DNA of 38,586 nt from an uncultured Gimesia sp. (GCF_937919775.1 NZ_CALFPF010000797.1:1-38586); one strand, 5' to 3'; shown: positions 21,754-31,549, numbered from the stretch's first letter. The notes: a model not told the origin generated them from the sequence alone. Program-made: numbers and translations.

Positions 21754-22296
21754 TCACGCTTCCCGTCGGAATTTCCGGAACAGCGACCGGAACAGCGACC
21801 GGAACAGCGGGATGCCCGTCATGAGAATTCCCGGCCCCATGAACAGCCAGCCGAACAGATAATAGAAATACGTCGATTTGAATACACCCGGTTCCAGTAC
21901 CGCAGCCGCGGGATCTTGAGGGTCATAATAAACGGTTACTTTTTTATCGTTCGGATATTTCCCGACGGTCTCCTCTGCCAGAGATCGATTGGACGTCGAA
22001 AGATCACTGCCAAACCAGACTGTTTTACCTTCATGGTTTTGACCTTCGACCTGATATCGATAAATCACTTTCGCGGAATACGTCGAGGAGCTGGAGTTGC
22101 TGCTGCGATGAGTGACCACCTTTGAATTCAGCACCACGCCCTCCGTGGTCGGCCAGTTTTTACTGGCTTTCGCCTGTTCAATCAGAGGCAGTCCCAGGAG
22201 ATAGGTCACCAGAAAACCGACGCTCAGGAAAACCACGCCGAGACATAATACAAACATGCGGCCTGCTTTGAAGATCCTCAATTTATTTTTGACCAT
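21754..22296 (-). CDS. DUF3592-like membrane protein
   Basis: Two TM segments; KNWPTTEGVVLNSKVVTHRSS...YSAKVIYRYQVEGQNHEGKTVWFGSD...KVTVYYDPQDPAAAVLEPGV. Confidence 0.8.
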   Translation of the reverse strand: MVKNKLRIFKAGRMFVLCLGVVFLSVGFLVTYLLGLPLIEQAKASKNWPTTEGVVLNSKVVTHRSSNSSSSTYSAKVIYRYQVEGQNHEGKTVWFGSDLSTSNRSLAEETVGKYPNDKKVTVYYDPQDPAAAVLEPGVFKSTYFYYLFGWLFMGPGILMTGIPLFRSLFRSLFRKFRREA

Positions 22297-22470
22297 TGTT
22301 TTACCCCCCGTTTGATTACTGTGAGAAGTAGAGGCCTCGTTCCGTTTTCTCTATCGATTCAGCGGCGCCAGACAGATCCCCCTCCGCGCCTCGCAGCAAA
22401 TTCCCTCTGTCCTGTCATACATGGTTTCACCTCATATTTTACGCAAGATAATGCGCACTTCGCTGCACCA

Positions 22471-22488
22471 GATTCACAACCGTGAATC
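22471..22488. repeat. Intergenic hairpin GATTCAC-aacc-GTGAATC
   Basis: Perfect 7-bp stem, 4-nt loop. Confidence 0.35.
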
Positions 22489-22708
22489 ATTAATGAGAAC
22501 GTCTAAGACCTCCTGCAGGATTAAAGAATCCGTTTTGCCTCCGAATTCCTGGCAATCTTTTCCGAATAAGCGAAGTTTGCCGATTTAGAGTGAAGAACTA
22601 AATTTCATTAAGTCGATTGAATGATTTATGGGGAATTCACTCCAGAAAATTGTGACAGTTCATTTTTGATGAACAAATTATCAGACTACGGGGCTTTGTT
22701 AACCAGAA

Positions 22709-23602
22709 ATGTCAGGCTTTAGCCAGGAAAATGTAGAAGAGATTTTCGCCCTTGCCGGCGAAAGTATGCCTGCACTTTCTGACTCATTCAACCAGTGTTT
22801 TGATTTTAATTATCGACTGGAAATGGGGGAGTCGGGTGTCTGGTCTCCGGAGGAATTAGAGGATGCGTTTCGGGGTCCCGGTCTGGTGGCCCTGTTTCGA
22901 ATGGGTGAGGAAGCAATGGTCGGGCTCATCCCGGCAAGTATTCCTTTACCAGACTGGTATCAGAGTCCCGGAGATTCGCAATCGTCCCGGTTGCAAACAT
23001 TATCTCTGGAATGGTCAATGAACCTGATCCCGATGGATTTAGGAGATGTTGATGAATTTAAAACGTATTATGTCGATAACTTACTGACAGAAGTCTCGCA
23101 ATGTGCTCCCGCTGACTGGGCTGCCCTGTTGCGAATTAAACTATTCCAGACTGAAGATGAAAGCGACGGCCAGAGCCCGAGTGCTGTGATCCCTGTAATT
23201 TGGCCACTGACGAAACTGCCAGTTACAGATTCCGCGGAAGCGGAAACAGATCCAGCTCCTCAGCCGGCCGCTTCATCTGCAAGCTCCTCTAACTCCGCGC
23301 CAACAATGGGTCAAACGACTAATTCCAATTCGATTTACAATCCGTTAAACCGCATCAGTAAACTGCCCGTACAGGCGATTGTGAAACTGGCTACTAAGAA
23401 AATTGAATTGAAGCAACTGCTTTCAATCTGCCCCGGTTCGCTGATTACCTTCGACAAGCCTTGTGAAGATCCGCTCGAATTGTATATCAACAACCAGGTT
23501 TACTGTCAGGGAGAGGCAGTCAAGATTGGGGAAAACTTTGGTTTGAAAATTGATCGGGTCGGCTTCAAAAAGGAATTCGAAACGAAGATTATCGAATTTT
23601 AG
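22709..23602 (+). CDS. SpoA/FliN-domain (flagellar motor switch-like) protein with unassigned N-terminal domain
   Basis: C-terminal LPVQAIVKLATKKIELKQLLSICPGSLITFDKPCEDPLELYINNQVYCQGEAVKIGENFGLKIDRVG matches the FliN/FliM C-terminal (SpoA) pattern. Confidence 0.82.
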   Translation: MSGFSQENVEEIFALAGESMPALSDSFNQCFDFNYRLEMGESGVWSPEELEDAFRGPGLVALFRMGEEAMVGLIPASIPLPDWYQSPGDSQSSRLQTLSLEWSMNLIPMDLGDVDEFKTYYVDNLLTEVSQCAPADWAALLRIKLFQTEDESDGQSPSAVIPVIWPLTKLPVTDSAEAETDPAPQPAASSASSSNSAPTMGQTTNSNSIYNPLNRISKLPVQAIVKLATKKIELKQLLSICPGSLITFDKPCEDPLELYINNQVYCQGEAVKIGENFGLKIDRVGFKKEFETKIIEF

Positions 23603-23873
23603 TCTGACGCCAGGCAGGTACTCTCCGGCTTTCTTCCGGCTGCCCTTCCCGTATCAGCCCGCTTTTCAAGCGCTTCCAAAGATCGGCCGCGAACGACACC
23701 GGACAGAAGCACCTCAGCCATCTCCGGATACAAAAAAATGGATGAAAATCGGCGAAATTGGCTTTTTATGAGAACCTACTGCGGCTTCAACACGTATTAT
23801 AGAAGCAGGCTTGATTGATAAAAAACAAATTCCTTTCTGTGAGCGTCGCACCATTCTTTTTTTCGAGTCTGCA

Positions 23874-23896
23874 TTTGCGATATCTGATGTCGCAAA
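23874..23896. promoter_or_regulatory. Inverted repeat TTTGCGA-N9-TCGCAAA upstream of kinase gene, next to AT-rich TATAAAATAT
   Basis: Perfect 7-bp arms at 23874-23880 and 23890-23896. Confidence 0.4.
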
Positions 23897-23978
23897 AGAA
23901 CCTTAAACTACTATAAAATATAGGCTTAGGGCTCTTGATTTTCATACGGTACTCAACAAGTCATTTCGAAAGACGTCT

Positions 23979-24014
23979 ATTGTACGAAAGTATCCGGTTT
24001 TTATTTCGTACAAT
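23979..24014. promoter_or_regulatory. Inverted repeat ATTGTACGAAA-N14-TTTCGTACAAT in kinase leader
   Basis: Perfect 11-bp arms at 23979-23989 and 24004-24014. Confidence 0.5.
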
Positions 24015-24110
24015 CGAAGTGAATTTGGATTAAGCTGTTGCCAGCACAAATAGACGTTCGATATCATTTCAAACGTGGAATCAAAGCTATTTTAAAGTGA
24101 ACTTTGCATT

Positions 24111-27074
24111 ATGAGTTCCGAGCCAAAATCTGACCGTTCAACGACAAATCAGGCACCGCTGCCTGAATTTTTTGCGCGGCCGATTCCAGAAGCAGACGGG
24201 CCGGAAACGATTATCAGTCCGCTCGAAGCAATTCCCGTTGCTGACTTTGGTCGCGACAGCAGCGGCTCGCAGAATCAGGCTGCCCGGTCTTCTGTCTGGA
24301 ATCGTCTGTTTCCACCCACTATTGATGATCCCGATGCGCAGACGGAGATTCCCAATCCCTCAGGCATGGAGCTGGAGCATTTCATCATTCGTGAGCGCAT
24401 CGGTCGGGGAGGGATGGGCGCTGTCTTTCGCGCCATTGATACCCGTCTGGACCGGGTTGTCGCGTTGAAGGTACTCAGCCCGGGACAATCGCGCGATCCG
24501 GGATCGGTCAAACGTTTTCAAAACGAAGCCAAATCAGCAGCACGTCTGGATCATGAAAATATCTCGCGTGTATTCTACATCGGCGAAGATCAGGGCTTGA
24601 ACTTCATTGCCTTCGAATATGTCAAAGGTACGAATGTCAGAGAGATCATCCAGTCGCGGGGCATCCTGCCGGCTGCGGAAGCGGTGAATTATGCGTTGCA
24701 GATTTCTTCTGCCCTCAAACATATCAACAAAGCAGGTGTGGTTCACCGGGATATCAAACCTTCCAATATCATTATTACCCCCGGCGGCAGAGCGAAGCTG
24801 GTTGACTTGGGACTCGCACGCAAAGAAAGTGACAACGCGTCCGCAGACCTCACCAGTGCCGGTACCACTTTAGGAACATTCGACTACATTTCTCCCGAAC
24901 AGGCGAAAGACCCGCGCAATGTGGATGTCCGCAGCGATATCTATTCGCTCGGTTGCACCCTGTACCACATGCTGACCGGCGAACCTCCCTACGGCGAAGG
25001 AACCGTGCTGCAAAAGCTGCTGGACCACAGCGGGAAAAATGTTCCCGATCCGGCCGTCATCAATAAACAACTGCCTCATGAACTTTCACTGATCGTTCAG
25101 AAAATGATGGCCAGTGATCCGGAAGAACGTTACCAGACTCCCGAAGAACTCATGTTTCATTTAATGCAGGTCGCCAGCCAGCTTGATCTGCGCGGAGTCA
25201 ACCCGGAAGGACTGGTCTGGACATCGCCTACCAGTTCACGACTCGGATTTCTTGAAAAACATGTCGGCTGGATTGCCACTGCAGCGGTTTTATTAATCGT
25301 GGTCGTGCTGCTGGATCGTTATCCGGCGTTCGATCCATCCAATGTGGTGCAAAACACCAATGCCAGGAAGGATACCGTCTCCGGTCAGCAGGCCATCGAC
25401 ACCAGACAGATCAATCCTGAAACCAGTGCCTCTCTGCCGGAAACAGACATCAGCAATTCAAAGCCGATCACAGGCGCCGAGACGATCGCTTCTGTTGATC
25501 CCTCCGGTCCTGCAAAAGAAATCACGGCCGTTCCTGCCCCCGATGCAGGCAAAACCGCTTCGGGTACAGAAAAATCCGAAGACGCGCATCTGGCAAAAAT
25601 GAATCTGGATGAGGAAGGAAAAGGTCTGAATGAAATTTTCGACATGCCGCTCCTCTCTTCTTCCAAGAATTCGATCAGCACATTACTCGAAGCCGGGAAT
25701 CCGCCCAAAAATAAAGTGCTCCTGGATAACGGTCCCGAAACGGAAGTTGCCTTATCAAACAGTAATGACCAGAAAAAGACGATGGTCCCCCTGGCGCCAG
25801 CGCCGGTACCTGACGGTCGTACCGAGATCGAGCCGGAACCATTCCCGAAAAAAAGCGATAACGAATTTCGAAAAATCGAGATCCCCGCAATTACCATTAT
25901 CAATCCGGATGGTACTCCGGGACAGGATTTCAAAACGCTGGATGCGGCATGTGCTGCCGCCGACGACGGAAGCATCATTGAACTTGGTTTTACCGGTATT
26001 CGCAAAGAAGCGCCGATTCACATCAATAACAAACGTGTGCGAATTCGGGCAGCGAAAGACCGTAAACCGGTTTTGCTGTTCGAATCTGTGGAAGAGCCGG
26101 CGGAAGGTTTTCAGACTCACATGATTCAGGTGGCCAACGGCTCTCTGGAACTGTTTGAGCTGGGTATTATAGTCGATGTGAAAGATCTGAATTCCGATTC
26201 CTGGGCGATCTTCTCTTTGAAAAATGCGCACGATATCCGCTTGCATCAGGTGACCGTGACCTGTTCCAACACCACACGTCAGCAGGTCGCGCTCTTTGAA
26301 ATGAACGAACCCATCAATCAGGGATTGAATGATGATTCCATGATGGGCAAACGACCGGTGAAAGAATCCACGTTCATCGAAGTGATGAATTCGATTCTCC
26401 GCTGCGACGGCTACGCGTTTTCAATTCGAGAAACGGCTCCCACGCGTCTGGAAATTACCAATTCCACATTGATGATCGCGCAATCCATGATGGAACTCAT
26501 TGGCTGCAACAACAAACCAACCGAAGGCGACCATCTGGAACTGATTTTGAATCATTCCACGTTTGTACTGGGGAAAGGGCTGGCTGTGATGGACAGTGGC
26601 TCCATTCCCCGGGAATTGATTCCACTCCATGTTTCTGCACGTAACAATGTTTTCTTTTCGCGAAGCAATGCACCCTTTGTGCTGATGAAAGGAAACACCA
26701 ACGAAAATGATTTTCGTCAGAAACTTTTAACCTGGCGCGGCTCCAACAATTATTACGATCGTTTTGAAACATTCTGGACGATTCAGTCTCAACAGGGAAC
26801 AACGGGAACACTTTCACTCGACGCACTCGACTGGAAGGATATCTGGGGACTTTCTTCCGAAGTGAACAGTTATCAAATGGAAATTCCCTGGATGGTGGAG
26901 CGTCAGAAACTGATCACCACCCCCTGCTCTGAAATACAGGCCGCTCAGTTGCAGTTCAATCAACCCACTGACGGCAGCCCGACCATCACCGCCATTGATC
27001 GTACCAACGCCGGTGCCGACCTGCTGGTACTACCGGAACTGCCACGCGCCATCAAAGCACCCAGAACGGAATAA
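24111..27074 (+). CDS. Serine/threonine protein kinase with TM segment and C-terminal beta-helix-like region
   Basis: RIGRGGMGAVFRAID, VVHRDIKPSNIIITPGGRAKLVDLGLARK, FDYISPEQAKDPRNVDVRSDIYSLGCTLYHMLTGEPPY; TM IATAAVLLIVVVLL; later TLDAACAAADDGSIIELGFTG... Confidence 0.92.
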   Translation: MSSEPKSDRSTTNQAPLPEFFARPIPEADGPETIISPLEAIPVADFGRDSSGSQNQAARSSVWNRLFPPTIDDPDAQTEIPNPSGMELEHFIIRERIGRGGMGAVFRAIDTRLDRVVALKVLSPGQSRDPGSVKRFQNEAKSAARLDHENISRVFYIGEDQGLNFIAFEYVKGTNVREIIQSRGILPAAEAVNYALQISSALKHINKAGVVHRDIKPSNIIITPGGRAKLVDLGLARKESDNASADLTSAGTTLGTFDYISPEQAKDPRNVDVRSDIYSLGCTLYHMLTGEPPYGEGTVLQKLLDHSGKNVPDPAVINKQLPHELSLIVQKMMASDPEERYQTPEELMFHLMQVASQLDLRGVNPEGLVWTSPTSSRLGFLEKHVGWIATAAVLLIVVVLLDRYPAFDPSNVVQNTNARKDTVSGQQAIDTRQINPETSASLPETDISNSKPITGAETIASVDPSGPAKEITAVPAPDAGKTASGTEKSEDAHLAKMNLDEEGKGLNEIFDMPLLSSSKNSISTLLEAGNPPKNKVLLDNGPETEVALSNSNDQKKTMVPLAPAPVPDGRTEIEPEPFPKKSDNEFRKIEIPAITIINPDGTPGQDFKTLDAACAAADDGSIIELGFTGIRKEAPIHINNKRVRIRAAKDRKPVLLFESVEEPAEGFQTHMIQVANGSLELFELGIIVDVKDLNSDSWAIFSLKNAHDIRLHQVTVTCSNTTRQQVALFEMNEPINQGLNDDSMMGKRPVKESTFIEVMNSILRCDGYAFSIRETAPTRLEITNSTLMIAQSMMELIGCNNKPTEGDHLELILNHSTFVLGKGLAVMDSGSIPRELIPLHVSARNNVFFSRSNAPFVLMKGNTNENDFRQKLLTWRGSNNYYDRFETFWTIQSQQGTTGTLSLDALDWKDIWGLSSEVNSYQMEIPWMVERQKLITTPCSEIQAAQLQFNQPTDGSPTITAIDRTNAGADLLVLPELPRAIKAPRTE

Positions 27075-27224
27075 GCGAGTTCTCCGTTTCGACTTCCAGC
27101 AGACTCTGGAATATCAGGCCTGTGAGAAAGGGCCTGTAATGTGTATGATGACACCTGTCCGTCCGCTTGAACTGAAACAGGACTGCCGTGGTCCCTGTCT
27201 AACTCTGCCTGCTCGATTTGTCTC

Positions 27225-29855
27225 ATGCATTGTCGATCAAAACAACCTGAAACATCAGCCCAGTCGATCCCGCGTCAGCGGTCTCCCCGGCGAGGGATTT
27301 CCTGTTTCCTCGTTGCGATGTTTGTTTCCGTCAATTTTTGTGCGGCAGACGACCCTGCGGCTTCCTATTTTGACGGTTTGCGACAAAGACATCTGTTCGG
27401 GATCGCCGAAGGATATTGTCTGAATCAGCTGGCGCAGCCCCGGCTTTCCGACGCGGATCGTGCCCGTTATACGCTGGAACTGGCGCGCACCCTGTCCGCA
27501 CACGCAATGGTCGCAGAAGGCGATGAACAAACCGAACTCTGGAGCCGCGCCGAAAATACGCTCGCTCAGGTTTTAAAGGATTATCCGAACTGGGCCGATG
27601 CGCCGGTCTTCGAGGCCGAACGTGCCCGCATCGCCGCCCGCAAAGCAGATATCTTCTACTGGCAATCGAAAGCAGTCCCCCATAATGAAACGCTCAGAAA
27701 GTCGGCGATTGCAAACCTGACGCAGGCCGCCTCTGAGTTGGTCAAGGCGGAGAACCAGTTGAATCAGCTCTTAAAAAAATACGGCACGCATTCGAACTTT
27801 ACCGTACTCAAAACGGCCGTCATTCGAGACACGTTGCTGGATTTTCAATTGCTGATCGGGCAGACCTCTATGAAACTCGCCGATTTGTACGGCGATCAAC
27901 TTGCCCAAAAACAGGCGGCTCTCAAAACCGCCAGAGAATGGCTCGAGCCACTGTCCCGGCGGGCCTCCACGCTGCAGGTGACCTGGCTCAGCAAACTGGC
28001 GCTGATTCACGCTGATCGCATTGACGGAGATTTCGCTGCCGCCTCACGTGCGATTCAGGCACTCGTCAAAGAGGACCCGCCGGCTTACCTCAATGAGCCA
28101 ATCTTCGTGGAATCAATGTGGGTGCTGCTGGCGGAAAACAAAGTACAACTGGCGGCGACGCAAATCATCAACTTCCGACAGAAACACGGCAGTTACTCCA
28201 GTGAACTCGGCTACCTGGAAGTCGATGCCCTGATCAGACTCAGAAAAGTGGCGCTGGACAAAAAGCAGGAAGCCCTCGCGGAAGAAATCTGGGAGCAAAT
28301 CGAAACGCGCACGCAACACCTGGGCCTGTCACAGCCCGGCTACTGGGCGCAGCGCACCCGCATGCTGGTCAACCAGCAACATCAGGTAGACCAGTATGGC
28401 AGTGATCTTTCTCAAAGCCTGAAACAGGCACAGTTATTGTATTCCCAGGGAAAAATCGAGCAGGCCATCGCCGCCTACGAGCAAACCGCAACACAGGCCG
28501 CCGAGCAGGGAAAAATCGATCTGGCATTCGATCTCGGTTTTACCAGTGCCTCGCTGCAGTTAAAGGCCAAAGAGTACAAACAGGCGGCGGCCCGGTTTCA
28601 ATCGCTGGCCCTGCGCTATGATGCGAATCCCAAAGCCGACGACGCCAGCCTGCTCGCCGCATGGTGTCTGGGGCAACTCTATACGCAAAGCCGTACGAAG
28701 TCGCGCAGGCTCGCCTACACTACGGCGCTGGAAGATCTGCGAAAACGTTTTCCCGGCGGCAGCAGTTATCATGAAGCTGGCTGGATGTTGGCGCGGCTGG
28801 AAGAATCGCGGCTGCAATACTCAAAAGCACTCATCCTGTATTCGGAAATTCCGGACAACCACCCCAAAGCAGCCGACGCGCATCTGGGCATTGCCCGCTG
28901 TTATGAAAATATTCTGCTGCGACTGGTGGCGCTGAATCAGCCAACCAAAGCCTGGCGGCAGGAAGCCATTGATGTGCTGGAGAAATATCTGGCCGGTTTT
29001 CCCGATCAGACGAAACAGGAAATTCTGCTCTCTCAGGCGGAAATCGCGTTGCGGCTGACACGCATCTATTTGAATGACAGCCCCCCTTTGTACGCGAAAG
29101 CGAATCGGCTGCTGGAACTGATCGCTCACACGGCAACCAGCATCGTGGCGCAAATAAAAAGAAACAACGAACGTTCAGAAAGCAGCGTTTCTCAGACGGC
29201 AAAAGACATTCAAGACTGGAATGAGATTTCCAACCAGGCGCTGCGATTACAGATTATCGCGCTCGCTGGACAGGGTAAACCGTCTGCCGCTCAGTCGCTG
29301 GTGGAAAATCTGGAAACCGCGGGCACCGATGAACTGCTCTCCGTGTTGAATGGCGTTTCCCGGATTAACCTGGAACTTACGCCGGAAGTCCGCCGGGAAC
29401 TGGGAATGCTGCAGCTCAAGTCGGCCGAGAAGCTGGCAGCCCGCCGCGACGAATTGAACCCGCAACAGATCCAGCGGCTGGACCTCTGTCTGGCAGAAGC
29501 CTATCTGGCGGTCGACCAGCCGATCAGAGCGCTCGAATTCTATCAGGGTCTGTTAAAACAGTCTCCGAACGACACCTCGCTCGTTAAACAGGTGGCACTG
29601 CTGCTGGAACGTTGCGGCACCAAAGCCTGCCTGCGACAGGCAACACAAAAGTGGCGACAACTCGAAGCAGCCGAAAAACCGGGCACCGTTCCCTGGCTGG
29701 AGGCACGACTGCACATCATCCAGACCGCACTCGATTCCGGCGACGAAGCCGAAGCCAAAAAACTGCTCGGCGTAACAAAACTACTCTACCCCGAACTAGG
29801 CAACGATGATCTGCAGACCCGCTACCGGGAAGTGGAAACCCGGATCAAGAAGTAA
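27225..29855 (+). CDS. Exported TPR-repeat protein
   Basis: 876 aa with hydrophobic N-terminal segment CFLVAMFVSVNFCAA; many helical repeats, e.g. AYLAVDQPIRALEFYQGLLKQSPNDTSLVKQVALLLERCG. Confidence 0.72.
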   Translation: MHCRSKQPETSAQSIPRQRSPRRGISCFLVAMFVSVNFCAADDPAASYFDGLRQRHLFGIAEGYCLNQLAQPRLSDADRARYTLELARTLSAHAMVAEGDEQTELWSRAENTLAQVLKDYPNWADAPVFEAERARIAARKADIFYWQSKAVPHNETLRKSAIANLTQAASELVKAENQLNQLLKKYGTHSNFTVLKTAVIRDTLLDFQLLIGQTSMKLADLYGDQLAQKQAALKTAREWLEPLSRRASTLQVTWLSKLALIHADRIDGDFAAASRAIQALVKEDPPAYLNEPIFVESMWVLLAENKVQLAATQIINFRQKHGSYSSELGYLEVDALIRLRKVALDKKQEALAEEIWEQIETRTQHLGLSQPGYWAQRTRMLVNQQHQVDQYGSDLSQSLKQAQLLYSQGKIEQAIAAYEQTATQAAEQGKIDLAFDLGFTSASLQLKAKEYKQAAARFQSLALRYDANPKADDASLLAAWCLGQLYTQSRTKSRRLAYTTALEDLRKRFPGGSSYHEAGWMLARLEESRLQYSKALILYSEIPDNHPKAADAHLGIARCYENILLRLVALNQPTKAWRQEAIDVLEKYLAGFPDQTKQEILLSQAEIALRLTRIYLNDSPPLYAKANRLLELIAHTATSIVAQIKRNNERSESSVSQTAKDIQDWNEISNQALRLQIIALAGQGKPSAAQSLVENLETAGTDELLSVLNGVSRINLELTPEVRRELGMLQLKSAEKLAARRDELNPQQIQRLDLCLAEAYLAVDQPIRALEFYQGLLKQSPNDTSLVKQVALLLERCGTKACLRQATQKWRQLEAAEKPGTVPWLEARLHIIQTALDSGDEAEAKKLLGVTKLLYPELGNDDLQTRYREVETRIKK

Positions 29856-29909
29856 CAAGGAAGCTGGATCAGGCGTTTCAATTAGCAAGGATTACAGGCC
29901 CCTTTCAAT

Positions 29910-30683
29910 TCATCGCCGCTTCTGTCGGGTGCGGGGAACGATGGTTGCTAAACCGCCGTCGATGCCCAGCACCTGGCCTGTGATCCAGTTATTCTCTGCC
30001 TGCAATAACCAGTCAATCATCGAAGCGACATCCGCGGGAGTACCGATTCGATTCAGTGCGTGCATCTCTAACGAAGCCGATTCCGCAGCCGGTGTTTCCC
30101 ACAGACTTTGTGTCATGTTCGATTTGATCAGTCCTGGCGCGACGGCGTTGACGCGGATTCCCCGATTCGCATAAGTCGCGGCAGCCGAAAGGGTCAGACC
30201 GATCACACCCGCCTTGGCGGCGGCAATCGCTTCGTGATTGGCAAGCCCGATCCGCGCCGCGGCGGAAGAAATCAGCACGATGGTTCCCCCCTGCCTGCCC
30301 ATCACTTTCGCCGCACTTCGCACCGTCGCAAATGCAGAAGTTAAATTCACGGCGAGCACCTCGGACCATTCGTGATCGGATGTCAGATGTGCCGGCTTGA
30401 GGAGCACCGACCCGATGCAGTTCACCACGCCATCCACGTGTCCCAATTTTTCGCAGGCACTCTGAATACACTGCTCGATCGATGTGGGATCGGTTCCCTC
30501 GACTGTCAGAGACGGCGCAGATAATTCCTCGGCGAGCAGTTGCAGCTGCCGCTTCTGTCGGCCGCCGAGAAAGACTTCATGGCCCGCTTGAACCAGGCGA
30601 CGGCTTAATTCGGAACCGATGGCCCCCGTCGCCCCCAGAATGACGAACTTTTGTGACTTCTGCTCAGCAGCGGCTGTACTCAT
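29910..30683 (-). CDS. SDR-family oxidoreductase
   Basis: VILGATGAIGSELSRRLVQAG, GVVNCIGSVLL, NHEAIAAAKAGVIGLTLSAAATYANRGIRVNAVAPGLIKSNM, GQVLGIDGGLATI. Confidence 0.93.
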   Translation of the reverse strand: MSTAAAEQKSQKFVILGATGAIGSELSRRLVQAGHEVFLGGRQKRQLQLLAEELSAPSLTVEGTDPTSIEQCIQSACEKLGHVDGVVNCIGSVLLKPAHLTSDHEWSEVLAVNLTSAFATVRSAAKVMGRQGGTIVLISSAAARIGLANHEAIAAAKAGVIGLTLSAAATYANRGIRVNAVAPGLIKSNMTQSLWETPAAESASLEMHALNRIGTPADVASMIDWLLQAENNWITGQVLGIDGGLATIVPRTRQKRR

Positions 30684-30870
30684 CGGTTCATTTCCTGCTC
30701 ATTTTTCAGAATCTACAAAAACAGCCATTCCTTTTGCGTTTTTGGAGACAATAATCATGCAATACGGAATCGGTTGATCCGCAGTCGCTTTCTTTCTTCT
30801 TAGTCATCAGGCCCGACATTTCAACCACCGCTTTTCAAATTTGGCGCATGACATTTTCGAGTCACACTCT

Positions 30871-31344
30871 ATGGTCAACATCAGCAGAACGCCGCAGGGA
30901 ATTTATGTGTTAGAGTCTGAAATTCTGATTCCGCATTCCATTACGGATGTCTTTGATTTTTTTGCGCGACCTGAGAACCTGGAATCGCTGACTCCCCCCT
31001 GGTTGCATTTTCAGATTGTGACTCCCAAACCCGTTCCCATTTACGAAGGGGCTTTCATCGACTATCGGCTCAAGCTGCACGGCTTTCCCATGAAATGGAA
31101 AACCAAAATCACCGACTGGGAACCGCCGGTCCGGTTTGTGGATCTTCAACTGAAAGGCCCGTATCGAATGTGGCGGCACGAACACACGTTTCTGGAACAG
31201 GACAACGGGACGCTGGTACGAGATAAAGTGGAGTATGCGGTCTTTGGTGGCGCCCTGATCAACCGGTTTTTCGTACAGAAGGATGTCGAACGCATTTTTC
31301 AATATCGGCTCGATCGACTGAAAACGTTTCCGCCAGCAGACTGA
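30871..31344 (+). CDS. SRPBCC-family protein
   Basis: YVLESEILIPHSITDVFDFFARPENLESLTPPWLHFQIVTP...FVDLQLKGPYRMWRHEHTF...DKVEYAVFGG; ORF opens at 30841, MVNIS at 30871 is a likely start. Confidence 0.85.
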   Translation: MVNISRTPQGIYVLESEILIPHSITDVFDFFARPENLESLTPPWLHFQIVTPKPVPIYEGAFIDYRLKLHGFPMKWKTKITDWEPPVRFVDLQLKGPYRMWRHEHTFLEQDNGTLVRDKVEYAVFGGALINRFFVQKDVERIFQYRLDRLKTFPPAD

Positions 31345-31375
31345 ATGAGCCACCTCAAGAACTATTCCTGTGATT

Positions 31376-31525
31376 TCATTTTTCTAGTAGCGAGATCATC
31401 TTTCGCATCCAATATTCGCCTGCTTCGTTGGTTTGATGGGCGACTTCTCCCTTGATATCCAGGCAGGTCAGCCAGCCGCCTCGGGCAGCATCGGCATCGA
31501 TACCAATGGCGTGTTTGAGATTCAC
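31376..31525 (-). pseudogene. Small ORF or gene remnant (49 aa from GTG), in frame directly downstream of a DUF1559 gene
   Basis: MNLKHAIGIDADAARGGWLTCLDIKGEVAHQTNEAGEYWMRKMISLLEK; not in the supplied ORF track, read manually. Confidence 0.25.
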
Positions 31526-31549
31526 AAGAATGCCTGATTTTGCACGAGC

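Noticed and set aside
22576-22590. Sigma28-like box (TTTGCCGATTTAG) upstream of the SpoA gene
   Set aside because: Only a partial match to the -10 and no TAAA-type -35 at the right distance.
25385-26005. 206-aa minus-strand ORF within the kinase gene
   Set aside because: Antisense to the linker region of the kinase; low-complexity shadow of the Ser/Pro-rich linker.
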